DNA of 64,000 nucleotides from Whitmania pigra (lineage: Eukaryota > Annelida > Clitellata > Hirudinida > Haemopidae), in assembly GCA_021613335.1 (NCBI GenBank), contig JAJTWR010000299.1, forward strand, positions 4,594,501 through 4,658,500. Direction: 5' to 3'. Below the pieces are notes generated by a model, which saw nothing but the letters and a program-made list of their open reading frames with translations, searched no databases and had not been told where the DNA came from. The translations under genes and the position numbers were made by a program. Position 1 is the stretch's first letter; the number at the start of each line of letters is the position of its first letter. Positions 13,580 through 27,567 of the stretch are shown piece by piece.

Positions 13580-16020
13580 TGAAACATGAAATAAATAATG
13601 AAACATTTACAAAAGTCATCACGCCATTTGTTTTGAGAAGTCGCCCGAGGGGTTAGCAGAAGATGGGTTTAGGTTATGGTTAGTTTCAGGGTTAGGGCTA
13701 GATACGTATGTTATGGGTTTTGTTTAAATGATATGGTTAGCATTATTTGTGACGTCAATTTTAAATTTTGTTTAGAGATACTTTATCGCTTTAAAATGAT
13801 CAATGACAATTTGGTTGTTTTATAATATTACTGACTTATTTTAGTCTTCATTATTTTATATCTCTAAATATTGATAAGTGAAGGTTATTTGAATTCTGTT
13901 AAGCTTTGTAATTCATTCTCAATAAGATTTGAGCTTAAGCGTCTTTTTGTTAAAGTGGTGGAGAGACCAGTGCTCCGGAAGCCATTTAACCGAGGCATCT
14001 GAATATTCAGAAGCGGATTTGAACAGAAGGTATGCTGATCCGGCTTTAGCCTCTAGTGGAAAATGCATGGCAGCGAATTTGAGATGCGCGATTGTTCTTG
14101 TTATTTGGGCTTTTTTGTTTAGACGTTTTTTATATTTTAATAATTTAAAGCTGGAATTTCATCGTTGTTGCCATAGTTAGATATGTGAATGTAAAATTGG
14201 TAATTGTTAGAATTAAATTATTTATAAACCCATTTGCACTCATCTCGTTGCTGTCAAGCTTCTCTAAAAATCAAACTATATCATTTTCTAGCCACCTTGT
14301 AAATATTTCTTGTTTTTTCGATTTTTCAAATTTTAAGACAAACAGTAAAAAAATTATGTAACACTACATATATACATTTTATCTCATTAATGATATTTGT
14401 GCTGTCTCAGATGTACAAGCAAAAAAATACTTGTAGATAACTTTTCCAAAGTCGGATTTTTATGAAAATGGACTTCGCAATGATGCAAAAACTTGCCTGT
14501 TTAAAAATTGACCTTAAATTGTCTTTTGGCCTTCCAGGTAAACCTTTTTTATCCCTTAAGTCTTACTGATGCAATTGGCTGTCAGAACTATATGTTGAAT
14601 ATTATTGGATTTTTAAATGGATTGAAAATCTTTTAAATGTTGGTGTTCGTGAATATTTCGGATTTTATTTTGTCTCATTCGAAAATTCATATGGCAATTT
14701 TGGATTCGTACATTGAAAGTGGTTACTAAGATTTCATTTATATATAATTGTAATAACCAAAAAGAAATTATTGGGCATTATAAAAAAAGTAATTTTGTTA
14801 TTAATCGTAAGCAGAATACCATTGAATAAAAGCATGTAATTAATTCAGCATATTTAATTATTTTGGCTATATGCATTAACTTAAGAAATATTTATTTTAG
14901 AAATTAGTTTTGCTGGTTATGATTCCCAGTTGGAATGTGAAACAACTTATAAATAACTAATTAAAGCAGCTTGGTTTAACTATTAAATCATGATATCTTT
15001 ATAAAATGGTCTATATTTTATAAAATTATGGTAAAGTAAAATAAAAACTCTACTTAGTTTCAGAGGGCATGAAAAATTAAAATTCTAGTTTGTTCCAACA
15101 GTGATTGTTCAATAATAATCTGCAAATTAATAAGTACTTATTAAAGGAAATATAATTATGAAGTAAAAGTTGACATCAACTTAACGTAATTATTCATATG
15201 AAACTCACTTCTTGTGATATATTTATAAAAAATTAATAATAGCCAGCCATAGATGATTCTAAACGGGAGCAAAATTTTAGATGTAGAGATTTTTGTTACG
15301 CGTCCACCCAGCGCGTTGCGATTTAATGATTAAAAGTAATTTGTCAATCACGTGTTTGTTCAAAATTCCATTTTTAAAACTGATTATTCAATTAATAAAA
15401 ACTGTTAAACTTAAGTTTATTTTTAAGGATCAAACTTCACATGAAAATTAACAAAAAGTGCAGCAGATGTTAGAACAAGTTTTGGAATTTCTAATAAGTT
15501 ATTAAATTATTTCTATACAATTTCTGAACAAATATATTTCATGCTAAACTATTAATAAAACAAAATTATTCGAAATATCTGGTGCATTAAATTGTTTTTT
15601 TAAATAGTGACGCAATTTCAGCACAACGTCGACAGCCCTTTTGTTGTCCGTCAATATCAAATATACCAATAAATGTTGGCAAATTACAATATTTCTTTTA
15701 TGGAAAAATAAAAAAATAATTACGATGACGTAACTCAATTAAAATATTAAATGACACAAAAAAAGATTAATTGTTTTTATAGTTCGAATAAATCAATTTT
15801 TATGACAACTACATGTTGAATTACTTGAAATAACTGCTAGTGCATGATGTATAATAATATGTTTACTTGTGCAAATTCTTTTGTGAAAAAAAAACCATAA
15901 ACATTTTGAAGATAAAGTAACTTTCAAGGAAACACAATTTCTTAGAAAGAAGAGCAAAAACTATTGAAACTATTATACCTAACACAGTACTTTCGCAGAC
16001 AATGTAATAGATTTGAAACC
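13580..16020. other. AT-rich DNA, no gene seen
   Basis: No domain-bearing or splice-consistent frame was recognised. A short GC-richer island at about 13960-14100 has an open frame of 83 codons without recognisable features. Confidence 0.5.
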
Positions 16021-16026
16021 CACTCA

Positions 16027-17541
16027 TTATGGGAAACCATAAGCTTCAATCTCGCACAGTGAAAACTCCCCCATAGTGGAGGGATTCAGAACCCCCTGTT
16101 GAATAACCAGATATCTTCCAGGTAAAGCTGAAGAATAGCAGCTGAAGGAATACCAGGTGGATGGTTTAAGACTGGTACCGGTGTTCACGTAGCAAATGGA
16201 GTATTCGCTCCTGTTAGGAAAACTCTCGAACCACGAAATATTGGTTAAAGCAACAGTCAGATTGTTCAGTCTTTGCACTTTTTTGGATAACATTTATTAT
16301 TAAAAATCATGAAATGTTTGTATCAGCATTCTAATTAAATAAGATGAACATCATTGTAATAAAATAACATAATAAACATGAAAATACATAAAAATATTAT
16401 GAAAAAATGGTAATAATGATTAAACAATTTAAAAAAATATTATGTGCATAACAATTTTATAAGCTAATACGTTTCTTTTAAATCAACTTAAACAAAATGC
16501 AAGTCTTACAGGTCTTATCCTTTGCATATTTGGTCAGTACTCGGAAATAATTCAAACGGATAGGTTGTTCCAAATCTACCATCCACCAGTTACTGCCGCT
16601 TGGATGTTCATCAGTCTGTGCGCACTGCGCCTTATTGGCCTGGGTATTCGGAATCCCGTCCACCATAAGCCAGGGTCCCATGTAGGTATTCATTGCGATG
16701 TCCATGGAACTTTGGCAAACCTTTCTATGTAAGGCTAGATTTGTGGTACCTACATATACGTTGCAAATTGAATGTTATTTCTGTTAATACAGTTAATAAT
16801 GTTTGATTTGTAAATTTAAAATAAAACTAGGTTATTTGAAAATAAATAAAGTTAGGATTTGGAAAACATTGAATTCAACTTAATTGTGATTCAATTTGAA
16901 AAAAAAAAACTAGAACTTAAAATGTTCTACAAATATTAATTAACAATCATGTACTTTTCTTAACTAAAATTAAAACTAAGTTTGGAAGATGACAAATGAA
17001 AATATTCTTTATCGAATTGATTTATTTTTCTAACCATCGAAATAATCCGGTTCGGTTTTCATTGCCTGAATTTTCAATAAATTTTTTATCTTAAAAGACT
17101 GTCCGGTAAACAAACATAAATGTTGGAGATACTAAATTCTTTATAATTTGGAAAATTGTAGCAACTCACCTCATAATAAACACAGCCTGAGGTAACATAA
17201 ATGAGGTAGGGATAATCCTCATAAAAATTACAAAAACCTTGTGATAGGTAGTTGAATGAAACGCAGCCCAATCTCGTTTGACAGTAGTAGGCACATTTCA
17301 CCAAGTTTGGAACAAACTGAATTGAAGATGGAACAAATTCCACAGGGGGCATCTCAATAATGGAAGCAGAAACTGAATAAGCAGGCACATTTAGGGCGCA
17401 TCCTCCAGCTCCGAGGCAATAGTAAACCTTTCTAAACCTTTTGCTATCCGCTTTCTGTTCCAAGATGATTATAAACACGAAAACAAACTTGTAAAACGTG
17501 TTATGAAACAAATTATGAAATATTGATTTTGTGATGTTCAT
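16027..17541 (-). CDS. Secreted PAN + FTP (fucolectin-like) protein
   Basis: Proposed exons: 17170-17541, 16510-16749 and 16027-16277. Exon 1 opens with a signal peptide (MNITKSIFHN, core FVFVFIIIL) and continues into a PAN/apple-type module with CX3CX5CX9C (CAYYCQTRLGC..FC). Exons 2-3 form an eel-fucolectin/tachylectin-4/pentraxin (FTP) jelly-roll domain: NLALHRKVCQSS, MVDGIPNT, SGSNWWMVDLE, then RLNNLTVALTN and the typical end SLCEIEAYG before the stop. FTP domains bind fucose in other animals, but I cannot see the full HX24RXDX4R sugar site, so binding is uncertain. The strong donor GAG|GTGAGT of exon 1 is phase 0, whereas exon 2 needs phase 1. A small unseen exon, an alternative donor (GGCT|GTGTTT) or gene decay would explain this. 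Exon 2 to exon 3 is in phase. Confidence 0.6.
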
Positions 17542-17699
17542 GATGTTTTCTAAATTCTGATTATTCAGCGCTTTGGGAATTAGGCTTCTATCCGGATACG
17601 GTCTCGAGTCGATATGACTCATCGACTTAAAAGTAATGGACAGAAAATTCGGATTTGCTTTCCTGTATGCCTACCTGTATGTCCATTCTCTCCAAAGTT

Positions 17700-18390
17700 T
17701 TTGATTGTTTGTTTCGACCTAAAAAAAACAAAGGGGGTTTTCAATTAAACTAATGTCATTTACAATGGCAAGAATTAAAAAGAAAAATTACCTGTAACCA
17801 TGGTAAGAAGCTTTTTGATTAGTAAAAAGCTTCAGCATTCATTCAGTGGAGCGGCCCTTATCTGAAACACAGAATTCTGGAAACAATGCACTTTTTCTCC
17901 TTATGAATGTTTTTTTTTTCGGGAGGTTCAATCATTACGATAATGAAATTTTTTCTGTTGTCACGAATATGCATTAAGATTTATGTAATATGCATTATGG
18001 ACCTGATAAACATTTTGTTTTAAAATAGAACTAAAGTTCTTAAGAAATAACTAATTACACTTAGTGGTGGTGATTAACATTAAAAATCAATTTATCTTTA
18101 TTTATAAAACAAGGCATGATTTAAAATAATTTCTTTCAAAAAGGGATTTTTAGGAGTTGGATTTTGAAAAAGATGCAACATTGATAACAAAACATAATTT
18201 TCCATGTATGAATGGATGATCTAAAAAATTTCTTTGACAATGGAGAAAAAAATCTATGCATTTGCTTATCATTACCAAAACAATAGGTTGATGTACGTGG
18301 ATTTCTAATTAAAAACCATGTCTTGCAATGCGAAAACTCGGAAACTGTAATTTTCTTGTAAAATGGATTTCAAAGCATAAATCGCACAAC
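17700..18390. other. AT-rich DNA upstream of the PAN-FTP gene
   Basis: No coding signal. It would contain the promoter of the minus-strand PAN-FTP gene, but no motif could be assigned. Confidence 0.45.
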
Positions 18391-18394
18391 AAAT

Positions 18395-18625
18395 AAATCA
18401 AAATTAAAATTGATAAAATGCAATCTGCCAGTGACCATCACAAAGTCATTCATAAACATCTGTTGCTCAATTAAAATTATGACTTTCAAAAAACGACTTT
18501 TAACATGACTTTCAAAACATAACTTTTAGAAACATGGCTGCTGGAACCCTAGGGACACAATCATGAACATATGGTTAAAGCAATCAACATGATAAATCAA
18601 TAAGCACTCCAGTCGCCCTCTACAG
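18395..18625. repeat. Dispersed cluster repeat (copy 1)
   Basis: A block running from AAATTGATAAAATGCAATCTG through AAAACGACTTTTAACATGACT to GAACATATGGTTAAAGCAAT and ATAAATCAATAA. It recurs at 23625-23815, 24835-24905 (partial) and 30335-30545. The copies lie 5' of the signal-peptide exons of the PAN paralogues, so they mark segmental duplication. They also serve as a reference for the empty transposon target at 24.9 kb. Confidence 0.8.
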
Positions 18626-19587
18626 AAGCGGGCTTGGTAAAAGAATTTGGGCTGTTCACCTTGTTGATCCCACACAGAGAAATTGTCTTTAACCGGTTGC
18701 TTCTCCAATCACGAAATTTTTGTGATGCCGACTTTCAGATTTTTATGGCTATGACACAGGTGTCTGAGGCCGCAGAAACGGCTGAGGAACCGGTGTTGTC
18801 GGGAGAAAAAGGCCGACCGCGGACACGCAAAGCAATGTGAACTGAGATCTAAACCGCGGCCGCGAAAGGGATCTCCGACTGCCGCTACAAAGAAATTATA
18901 AAGCCCAGATTGCTTATATTAAGACAGTATGAAGAAGCCATTGAGAGCTTTCGCAGTCACTCCAGTCCAGGCAGGCAGCGGTGACCGGCAAAGCAAGGCC
19001 AACCGAGTGCCTCTCATAGCCGGATTCATACGAAGAGTTGGGTCCAGAAAGACAAAACCGATAGGGCCGCCTGTCGGAGTTCCAAGGCGGAGTATCAAGT
19101 AACATAAACTTTACGACCTTAAAATAAAATATCTAGAAGCTAAAACGGTGGCAACTGATGACAAACCTTTAATAGGAGTGTAGAGAACAACGTAAAAAAT
19201 GTGACCAAGATCAATCATAATCCAACTCCTATATTTGTAACTTATGGCGGTTATGGTGCAGCCATAGCTGCTGGAATTCGATCCAAGTTGTCCATCCGTA
19301 GATTATTGGTAACGAAAACAAACTGAATGTTAAAATCATAAGGTGAGAATTCAATTGATAATTCATACCCACGATCCTACTACATGTCAGCTTTTTGAAT
19401 CTTATTTCCGATTCATTTCAAAGGCACCTCATTCAAAATTGTTTTTTTAATTGAAGAAGAACATTTTTTTGAATAACTTTTGTAGGCTGAACCATAAAAC
19501 TCCTGCACCTTTTATTCCTGTGTGGACTCGTTCATGCATTAAGTTTAGCATTTAGTTTCCAAAGGTCTGTGTCTTTGTTCCATTTGT

Positions 19588-20090
19588 CAGCCCGACGACA
19601 AAATAGCTCCGTCAAAAAAAGGCCGGCGACGAAATAGCCCAGGACAAAATAGCCCCGTCAATATATTACAAAAAATTTGTGAGTTGAATACATTAACTGA
19701 TAAGTGATTCCAAATTTCATTCGAAGTAGTGGTTTGAATTTATGAGCGTTATAAGCTTAATTGGTATAACGGAATTTCATTAAGTTTGAAGATTAAGCGT
19801 CTAAAATATTATTAAGATTCCGGCAACTTCCTTAATTTACATGGACTTTTCAAGTTGGTATTTAATTAAATTATCGATTGACAAGCAACACGTGAATCTG
19901 CACAATATTTTTTATCCTTCCACGAGTTCCCGTTGCAATGTGTAAAAATGAAAGGTTTGAATTGGAATTGGAATTTAATCTATGTTATCGATTGACGTAC
20001 AACATATTCGAGCCACAAAGTAAATCACCTTATCGGACTCACCTTATCATCACGTCATGTGAGCTATTTTGTCGCCGGGCTGTTATGATC
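19588..20090. mobile_element. hAT-like GTCAAAATAGCC element, copy C
   Basis: The left end carries GACAAAATAGCTCCGTCAAA, GCCGGCGACGAAATAGCCC and GACAAAATAGCCCCGTCAA. The right end carries the inverse, GCTATTTTGTCGCCGGGC, TGTTATGA. The interior (TTGAATACATTAACTGATAA, then ACATGGACTTTTCAAGTTGG) matches the copies at 24.9 and 38.0 kb. The outermost bases are eroded and no target duplication is visible. Confidence 0.7.
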
Positions 20091-20716
20091 GTTATCATTG
20101 TGACTGCGAAAGTTACCAGGAAATTCCTAGTTTTACAGGACTCATTGCATGTTTCTGATTTAAATTTAAATAAAGAAATCTCCTTTTATAGAAAATTTAA
20201 AATTGATATGTAAAAATTAATCTCTGTTGGAATGATCTATAAATTTTAATTCATAACTAGAAAAATATTGAAATGAAAAAATATGTAAAACAGCTTCAAT
20301 TTTAACCCTCATGCGATTCATACTAAAAAGTTGTCCCAAGTTATTGGGGGTTAAAATGTAATCTTTTCGTTTACATTTAATATAAATTCGGAGGCTTTTT
20401 CAACGTTAACTTAATATCAATTTAATTTGTGCATGTGAACGAATAAATTTAAAAAAAAAACACGTTGAAATTAATGATTAAAAAATGATGTGAGTTGCGT
20501 CGCATCGGAGAGTATTTGCATACCAAAATGATACCAAAAATTTAATGAACAAAAGCCAAATTCAAATATGAATTTATTTTGAACACATCAAACAAATTAT
20601 TTTATAACATAATTTTTAAAACATCTGCAAGTTCTTTTCATTAAAACAATGTACGACTAAATTTCAAGTTCAAATCATTTCTCAAAACGTTGCACCTTCT
20701 CCGGATTCCCATAGCT

Positions 20717-23268
<2,552 letters not shown>

Positions 23269-23624
23269 CTGGAATTTACAATTTGAGCAATACGAAAGTA
23301 CTACTAAATTTGATATAAATTGAAATAAAATTGTAAATTCAAACGAGCAAACTGTATTTTTCTTGTAAAATGGATTTCATGCATTTATAGCGATTACTGA
23401 GCAAAGCATAAATCACCCAACAAATAACTCAATGATCCAACAAGATCTGGCACATGATGGTCAAACATAAGAAACTTTCAAGTTTAGCAAGAATTGAAAC
23501 ATAGAAAAATAAATTTAGATACTTTACATATACATAATTTTCAATGTTTGTAATATTCATGATAATTAAATACAAAGTATAATAGTGAAGATATAATGAC
23601 CTTTACTGACGAACAATCATTAAT

Positions 23625-23815
23625 TAAAATTGATAAAATGCAATTGCCAGTGACCATCGCAAAGGATTCATAAACATGTGTTGCTCAAATAAAATTATGA
23701 CTTTCAAAAAACGACTTTTAACATGACTTTCAAAACATAACTTTTAGAAACCTAGGGACAATCATGAAAATATGGTTAAAGCAATCAACATGATAAATCA
23801 ATAAATGTACGACCA
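23625..23815. repeat. Dispersed cluster repeat (copy 2)
   Basis: Same block as at 18395-18625, ending ATATGGTTAAAGCAATCAAC and ATAAATCAATAA. It lies about 360 bp upstream of the signal exon of PAN paralogue 1. Confidence 0.8.
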
Positions 23816-24480
23816 GTCGCCCTCTACAGAAGCGAGACACAGAATGCACTGTGGCAGGACCGAGACAATGAGTCAGGTGCTCAGCCCTTGCACGTTTGAT
23901 ACTCATGGCGACATAACCAGTTTCTGATAGCAAGTGGCAATAGATTTGGTGCTTTTGTCGCCGTCGACGGCTGTCATCATTCTGGTAAAGTTTGCGGTAC
24001 CGTGGGAGGACAGACTACAGCACAGCAACGCGTTCATATCAGAAGGTCAACTGATATTCTGATGCAGTATCTTCAAGATACTGGTAGGATTTCTAGAGAT
24101 AACTGCCGAACAAACTGTTTTTTCCCACAATTGGATCGATAATTAGCTAAATCAGCCATAACGGCAATTACCATCAGTGTGTTCTGCTAAATTACTCACA
24201 ATTACGTCTTCTTCATCGATATGCTGTTGATCAATGCTTAGAGTATCTAGCAAGTTAGCTACTTTATGTACCGTTTTCAAGCAGAATTTTTTATCTCCAA
24301 TAGAACATTTTTTATCTTGTCTATTTCTTGAGCAGAAAGTTGAAGAGACGTGAATGAATTGAAGTGTCCTTTGAAAATGGGTGGTAAGCTGATTAAATAG
24401 TTTTGCAACAAAACTCATTTGTGGGCTGTTCTCTTCAAGAAATGCGATCCCATCTTCAATTAGTTTCAGCAACATCAAAA
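23816..24480. other. Unrecognised coding-like fragments
   Basis: 23816-23930 resembles the TE-like block at 26690-26830 (GCAGAAGCG..GCACTGTGGC..GGACCGAGACA). On the minus strand 24152-24478 an open frame of 108 codons (MMLLKLIEDGIAFLEENSPQ at its start) looks protein-like but matches no family I know. No splice context was found. It could be a mobile-element fragment or an isolated exon. Confidence 0.3.
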
Positions 24481-24834
24481 CTTCATTTTTAAAGTTATAA
24501 ATTTGTTTTTGTTTTTTATGTTTTTTTATAGAAATATTTCAAAAAGAACAAAACATTTTGTAATAAAACAATTAAAATATTTCACGCTCACATCTCTATT
24601 CAAAACACACGAACGTTATCTGGTTGGTGAGGTCCCGTTACTGAAAGAGATTAAACATCACAGTTGCTTCTGCCTATGAGGAACACTTGCATAACCAGAA
24701 TTATGTGACATGGAATTTGTTTTGTAACTTTTCAATCTACGAATCAAAACAGTCGAAAGCTTTCCTAATGTCAGAAACTTTTGATTGTCATTCTTAGATT
24801 GATGGTCGATTGTGAGCTAAACATTTTTTCTTAA

Positions 24835-24909
24835 CATGACTTTCAAAATATAACTTTTAGAAACATGGCTGCTGGGACCCTAGGGACAATCATGAACATA
24901 TGGTTAAAG
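24835..24909. repeat. Dispersed cluster repeat (copy 3, interrupted)
   Basis: Partial copy of the cluster repeat, broken exactly after ATGGTTAAAG by the MITE at 24910-25083. The repeat's own continuation (CAATCAAC in other copies) is replaced by CATATGAAGG beyond the element. Confidence 0.75.
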
Positions 24910-25083
24910 GGTGACCCGTCAAAATAGCCCCGTCAAAACATCCCCGTCAATGTATCTTTATAAAATAAATATTTATATGAGTTGATACATTAACCTATAA
25001 CTTATTTCAAATTTGATTAAATGAAATGAGTTTTATATTTTGATGGTGCTATTTTGTCGCCGGGCTATTATGACGGGGTGCCT
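24910..25083. mobile_element. hAT-like MITE, copy B, with 8-bp TSD
   Basis: A 174-bp element. The left end is GGTGACCCGTCAAAATAGCC and the right end reads GCTATTATGACGGGGTGCCT, so the termini are inverted repeats differing at the outermost bases. It is flanked by the perfect 8-bp target duplication GGTTAAAG (24902-24909 and 25084-25091). Eight-bp duplications are characteristic of hAT transposons. It has no coding capacity. Confidence 0.88.
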
Positions 25084-25254
25084 GGTTAAAGCATATGAAG
25101 GGTAAGTTTGTTTATTTGCATTATTGTATATATTAAGTTTTCCTTTTTGGCTTTTCATACCTGTTTAAAGATAATAGTGCAGCTCGTCACATCTAACTTA
25201 ACAGTTATCCTTGCATGAGGTTCTAAAACTTTTAAAGTATGGTCAAAGTAAATA

Positions 25255-25455
25255 TTGCAAGAAATGAAACAATTAGAGTTACAACAATTTTCGAGTGTGT
25301 TTGAAACAACTTGCCATATAAAAATTAAATTGAATTTTGGAGGTTATAAATTAAATGACACAGCCGCTGATCTTGCAAAGATGTTATTCCTCATAATTGT
25401 TTTTTTGTGTCAATTGACCGGGAAAAGCCAAACTTCTCAGGTTATGAGCATCTAA
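25255..25455 (+). CDS. Possible signal-peptide exon, unrecognised
   Basis: Within an open frame, an internal ATG at 25381 gives MLFLIIVFLCQLTGKSQTSQ, which looks like a signal peptide, and then a CAG|GTTATG donor-like site at about 25440. No downstream partner exon was identified. It may be chance. Confidence 0.15.
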   Translation: MQEMKQLELQQFSSVFETTCHIKIKLNFGGYKLNDTAADLAKMLFLIIVFLCQLTGKSQTSQVMSI

Positions 25456-25770
25456 TATATCTTAGATATAAGTTATAATAGTTATAATACATAATATTTA
25501 TAATATAACATAGATATACATGTATGTTATATTAGAATAACAAACTTTTTTTTAAAACATGCATAAACATTCCTATTATTCGACAATTTTTTATTTAATT
25601 ATAATAATAACACTTTGTTATGGATGATTAAATCATTTAAAATTAAATTATTATTATTATACTTTTTTAACATTATTTTAACCATTATTGACGATTTGTT
25701 GATCAATTTTATAGCCCATATTTGAGAAAAGTCAACAGTAATCGATTTACTTAATATTAATTAGTTTGCA

Positions 25771-25983
25771 ATGATTTCAATATGCAAAATAGATATTAGA
25801 TATGCAAATGCAGCTTACGGATGTATTATAGTGGCTACATTGGAGGTGCTGGAACCTGAACTTGTAGGCTCCGCCGGAAGAGTATTCTCGGCTTATTACA
25901 GAACCTTTGGATACGATGTTACTAACGGCGATGATCTAATTTGCTCATTGTCCTTGAATTTACCTAATGGCTTAGTTATTTAG
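25771..25983 (+). pseudogene. Isolated transporter-like fragment (SLC22-like?)
   Basis: The frame contains YGCIIVATLEVLEPELVGSA, vaguely like the transmembrane segment and following loop of invertebrate organic cation/anion transporters, where an aliphatic helix is followed by an E-x-x-G/E-P motif. No flanking exons were found. The assignment is weak; if right, it is a solitary exon relic. Confidence 0.15.
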
Positions 25984-26239
25984 TTTAATGTTTATTTAAT
26001 CATTATTTAATGATGTTATTAATTATTATTTAACCCATGCGTCACTGCTGGATGTCCTAGATGAAAGTTTGTAATAAACAAAGATAAGAAGAAAGTGACG
26101 GGCTTTAATTCAATTATTTATCTCCAAAAAATATCTAAGATGTTTTTTTCTGATTACAATAATCTTCAATCAACGTTTAATTTTTATTTATTCGTTAAAT
26201 TTGTAAAGGCATCTTTAAAATAGATTTCTGTAAAGAATT

Positions 26240-26960
26240 AAAATTGAAGAATCTAAAAGCCCTCTGCAGTAGGACCCTGAGACTACCACTAAGGTCCATC
26301 GTGGAAAAGTACAAACTCTTCAAAATAAGAACGCACTGGATGCTCAACAACTAGCAGGATAGCAGGTGCTCAGATCTGGAAGAAAATTCCGAGCTCAGAA
26401 CAACATCGACGAATCAGTTGCCAGTTCGAGGAAGTAAGAGCTCCTACCCAGACGGATCGTCATGTAGTCAGATGGAACCACTTGCCAAAATGGTCCCAGT
26501 CGAGCTCACCAGTCAGAGAAGCTATGAAAGGAAAGCAGGCAAAACGTGGAACAAGACCGAGTCACGAAGGCAGTTCAGCAGTCACAGCAGTAGAAGACGT
26601 GGGAAGGCGTGATGCAACGATCCCTTATCTGGAGCGACATGTTGAAGAAGCTTCCGCTCCGACTTGCCTTCATAAGGTCAGTGTACGACCAATTGCTCTC
26701 CAGGGACACAATTTGCAGAAGCGGGTTCTGGTGGAAGACGCCTGCTCTGTGGCGGTACCGAGACACTGTATCACGTGCTCAGCAATTGAACTGTGCTCTT
26801 GCCAATCGCCGTACATATATGGCGACCTAACCAGGTTCTTCGAGAAGTTTGTGAAGCCGCAAAAGCAGCAGTCTTCTTTGGAAACTCTCGCGAAATCAGT
26901 GAAAGACTTACATCACGCGGGTATTGAATTGCGTCGCATCGGAGAGTATTTGCATACCTG
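26240..26960 (+). mobile_element. Decayed retroelement-like block
   Basis: A GC-richer stretch (about 50% against 30% around it) with overlapping broken frames. One frame reads SLIWSDMLKKLPLRLAFIRS, then VYDQLLSRDTICRSGF and WRYRDTVSRAQQLNCALANR. It resembles the post-RT tail that repeats in many invertebrate retroelements, where a VYD.LPS..NL..WG motif precedes a zinc-knuckle region. A partial second copy is at 23816-23930. Family assignment is tentative. Confidence 0.4.
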
Positions 26961-27125
26961 TAATAAGCAAAATCCAAATTCAGTCAAATATGAATTTGTA
27001 ACACATTATTATATAATATAATTTTTAAAATATCTGCAAGTCCTTTTCATTAAAACAATGTAAGACTAAATTTCAAGTTCAAATCATTTCTCAAAACGTT
27101 GCACCTTTTCCGGATTCCCATAGCT

Positions 27126-27515
27126 TTAAGGTGCACCTTTTCCCACTTTGTTGTCATTATGACCCACATTAAAACCGACTGGAAGAGTGCAAGATTTGTC
27201 GAGCAAATAAACAACAGACCCCTCCAGTGTAATCAAATCTTTTTCCTTTATGTATCCCGAAAGTCCTTCATGAATCCAGCATGGGGAATTGGACTTGGGA
27301 TCATAGGCCAAAACGTCGCAGACATTTATTACTATGCAATATAAAAGACAGTTATACAAATCCTTCAATGCAGTCGTTACCAAACCCTTTGCAGTTTTAT
27401 TGTGCACTTCTTTCCAACAAGTTTTACCTGCAACGTAAATTTGAAATTAATTTTACAATATATTTTTTTTTAATGAGAAACTTTATACGTAATATAATAA
27501 TAATATAATAATAAC

Positions 27516-27567
<52 letters not shown>

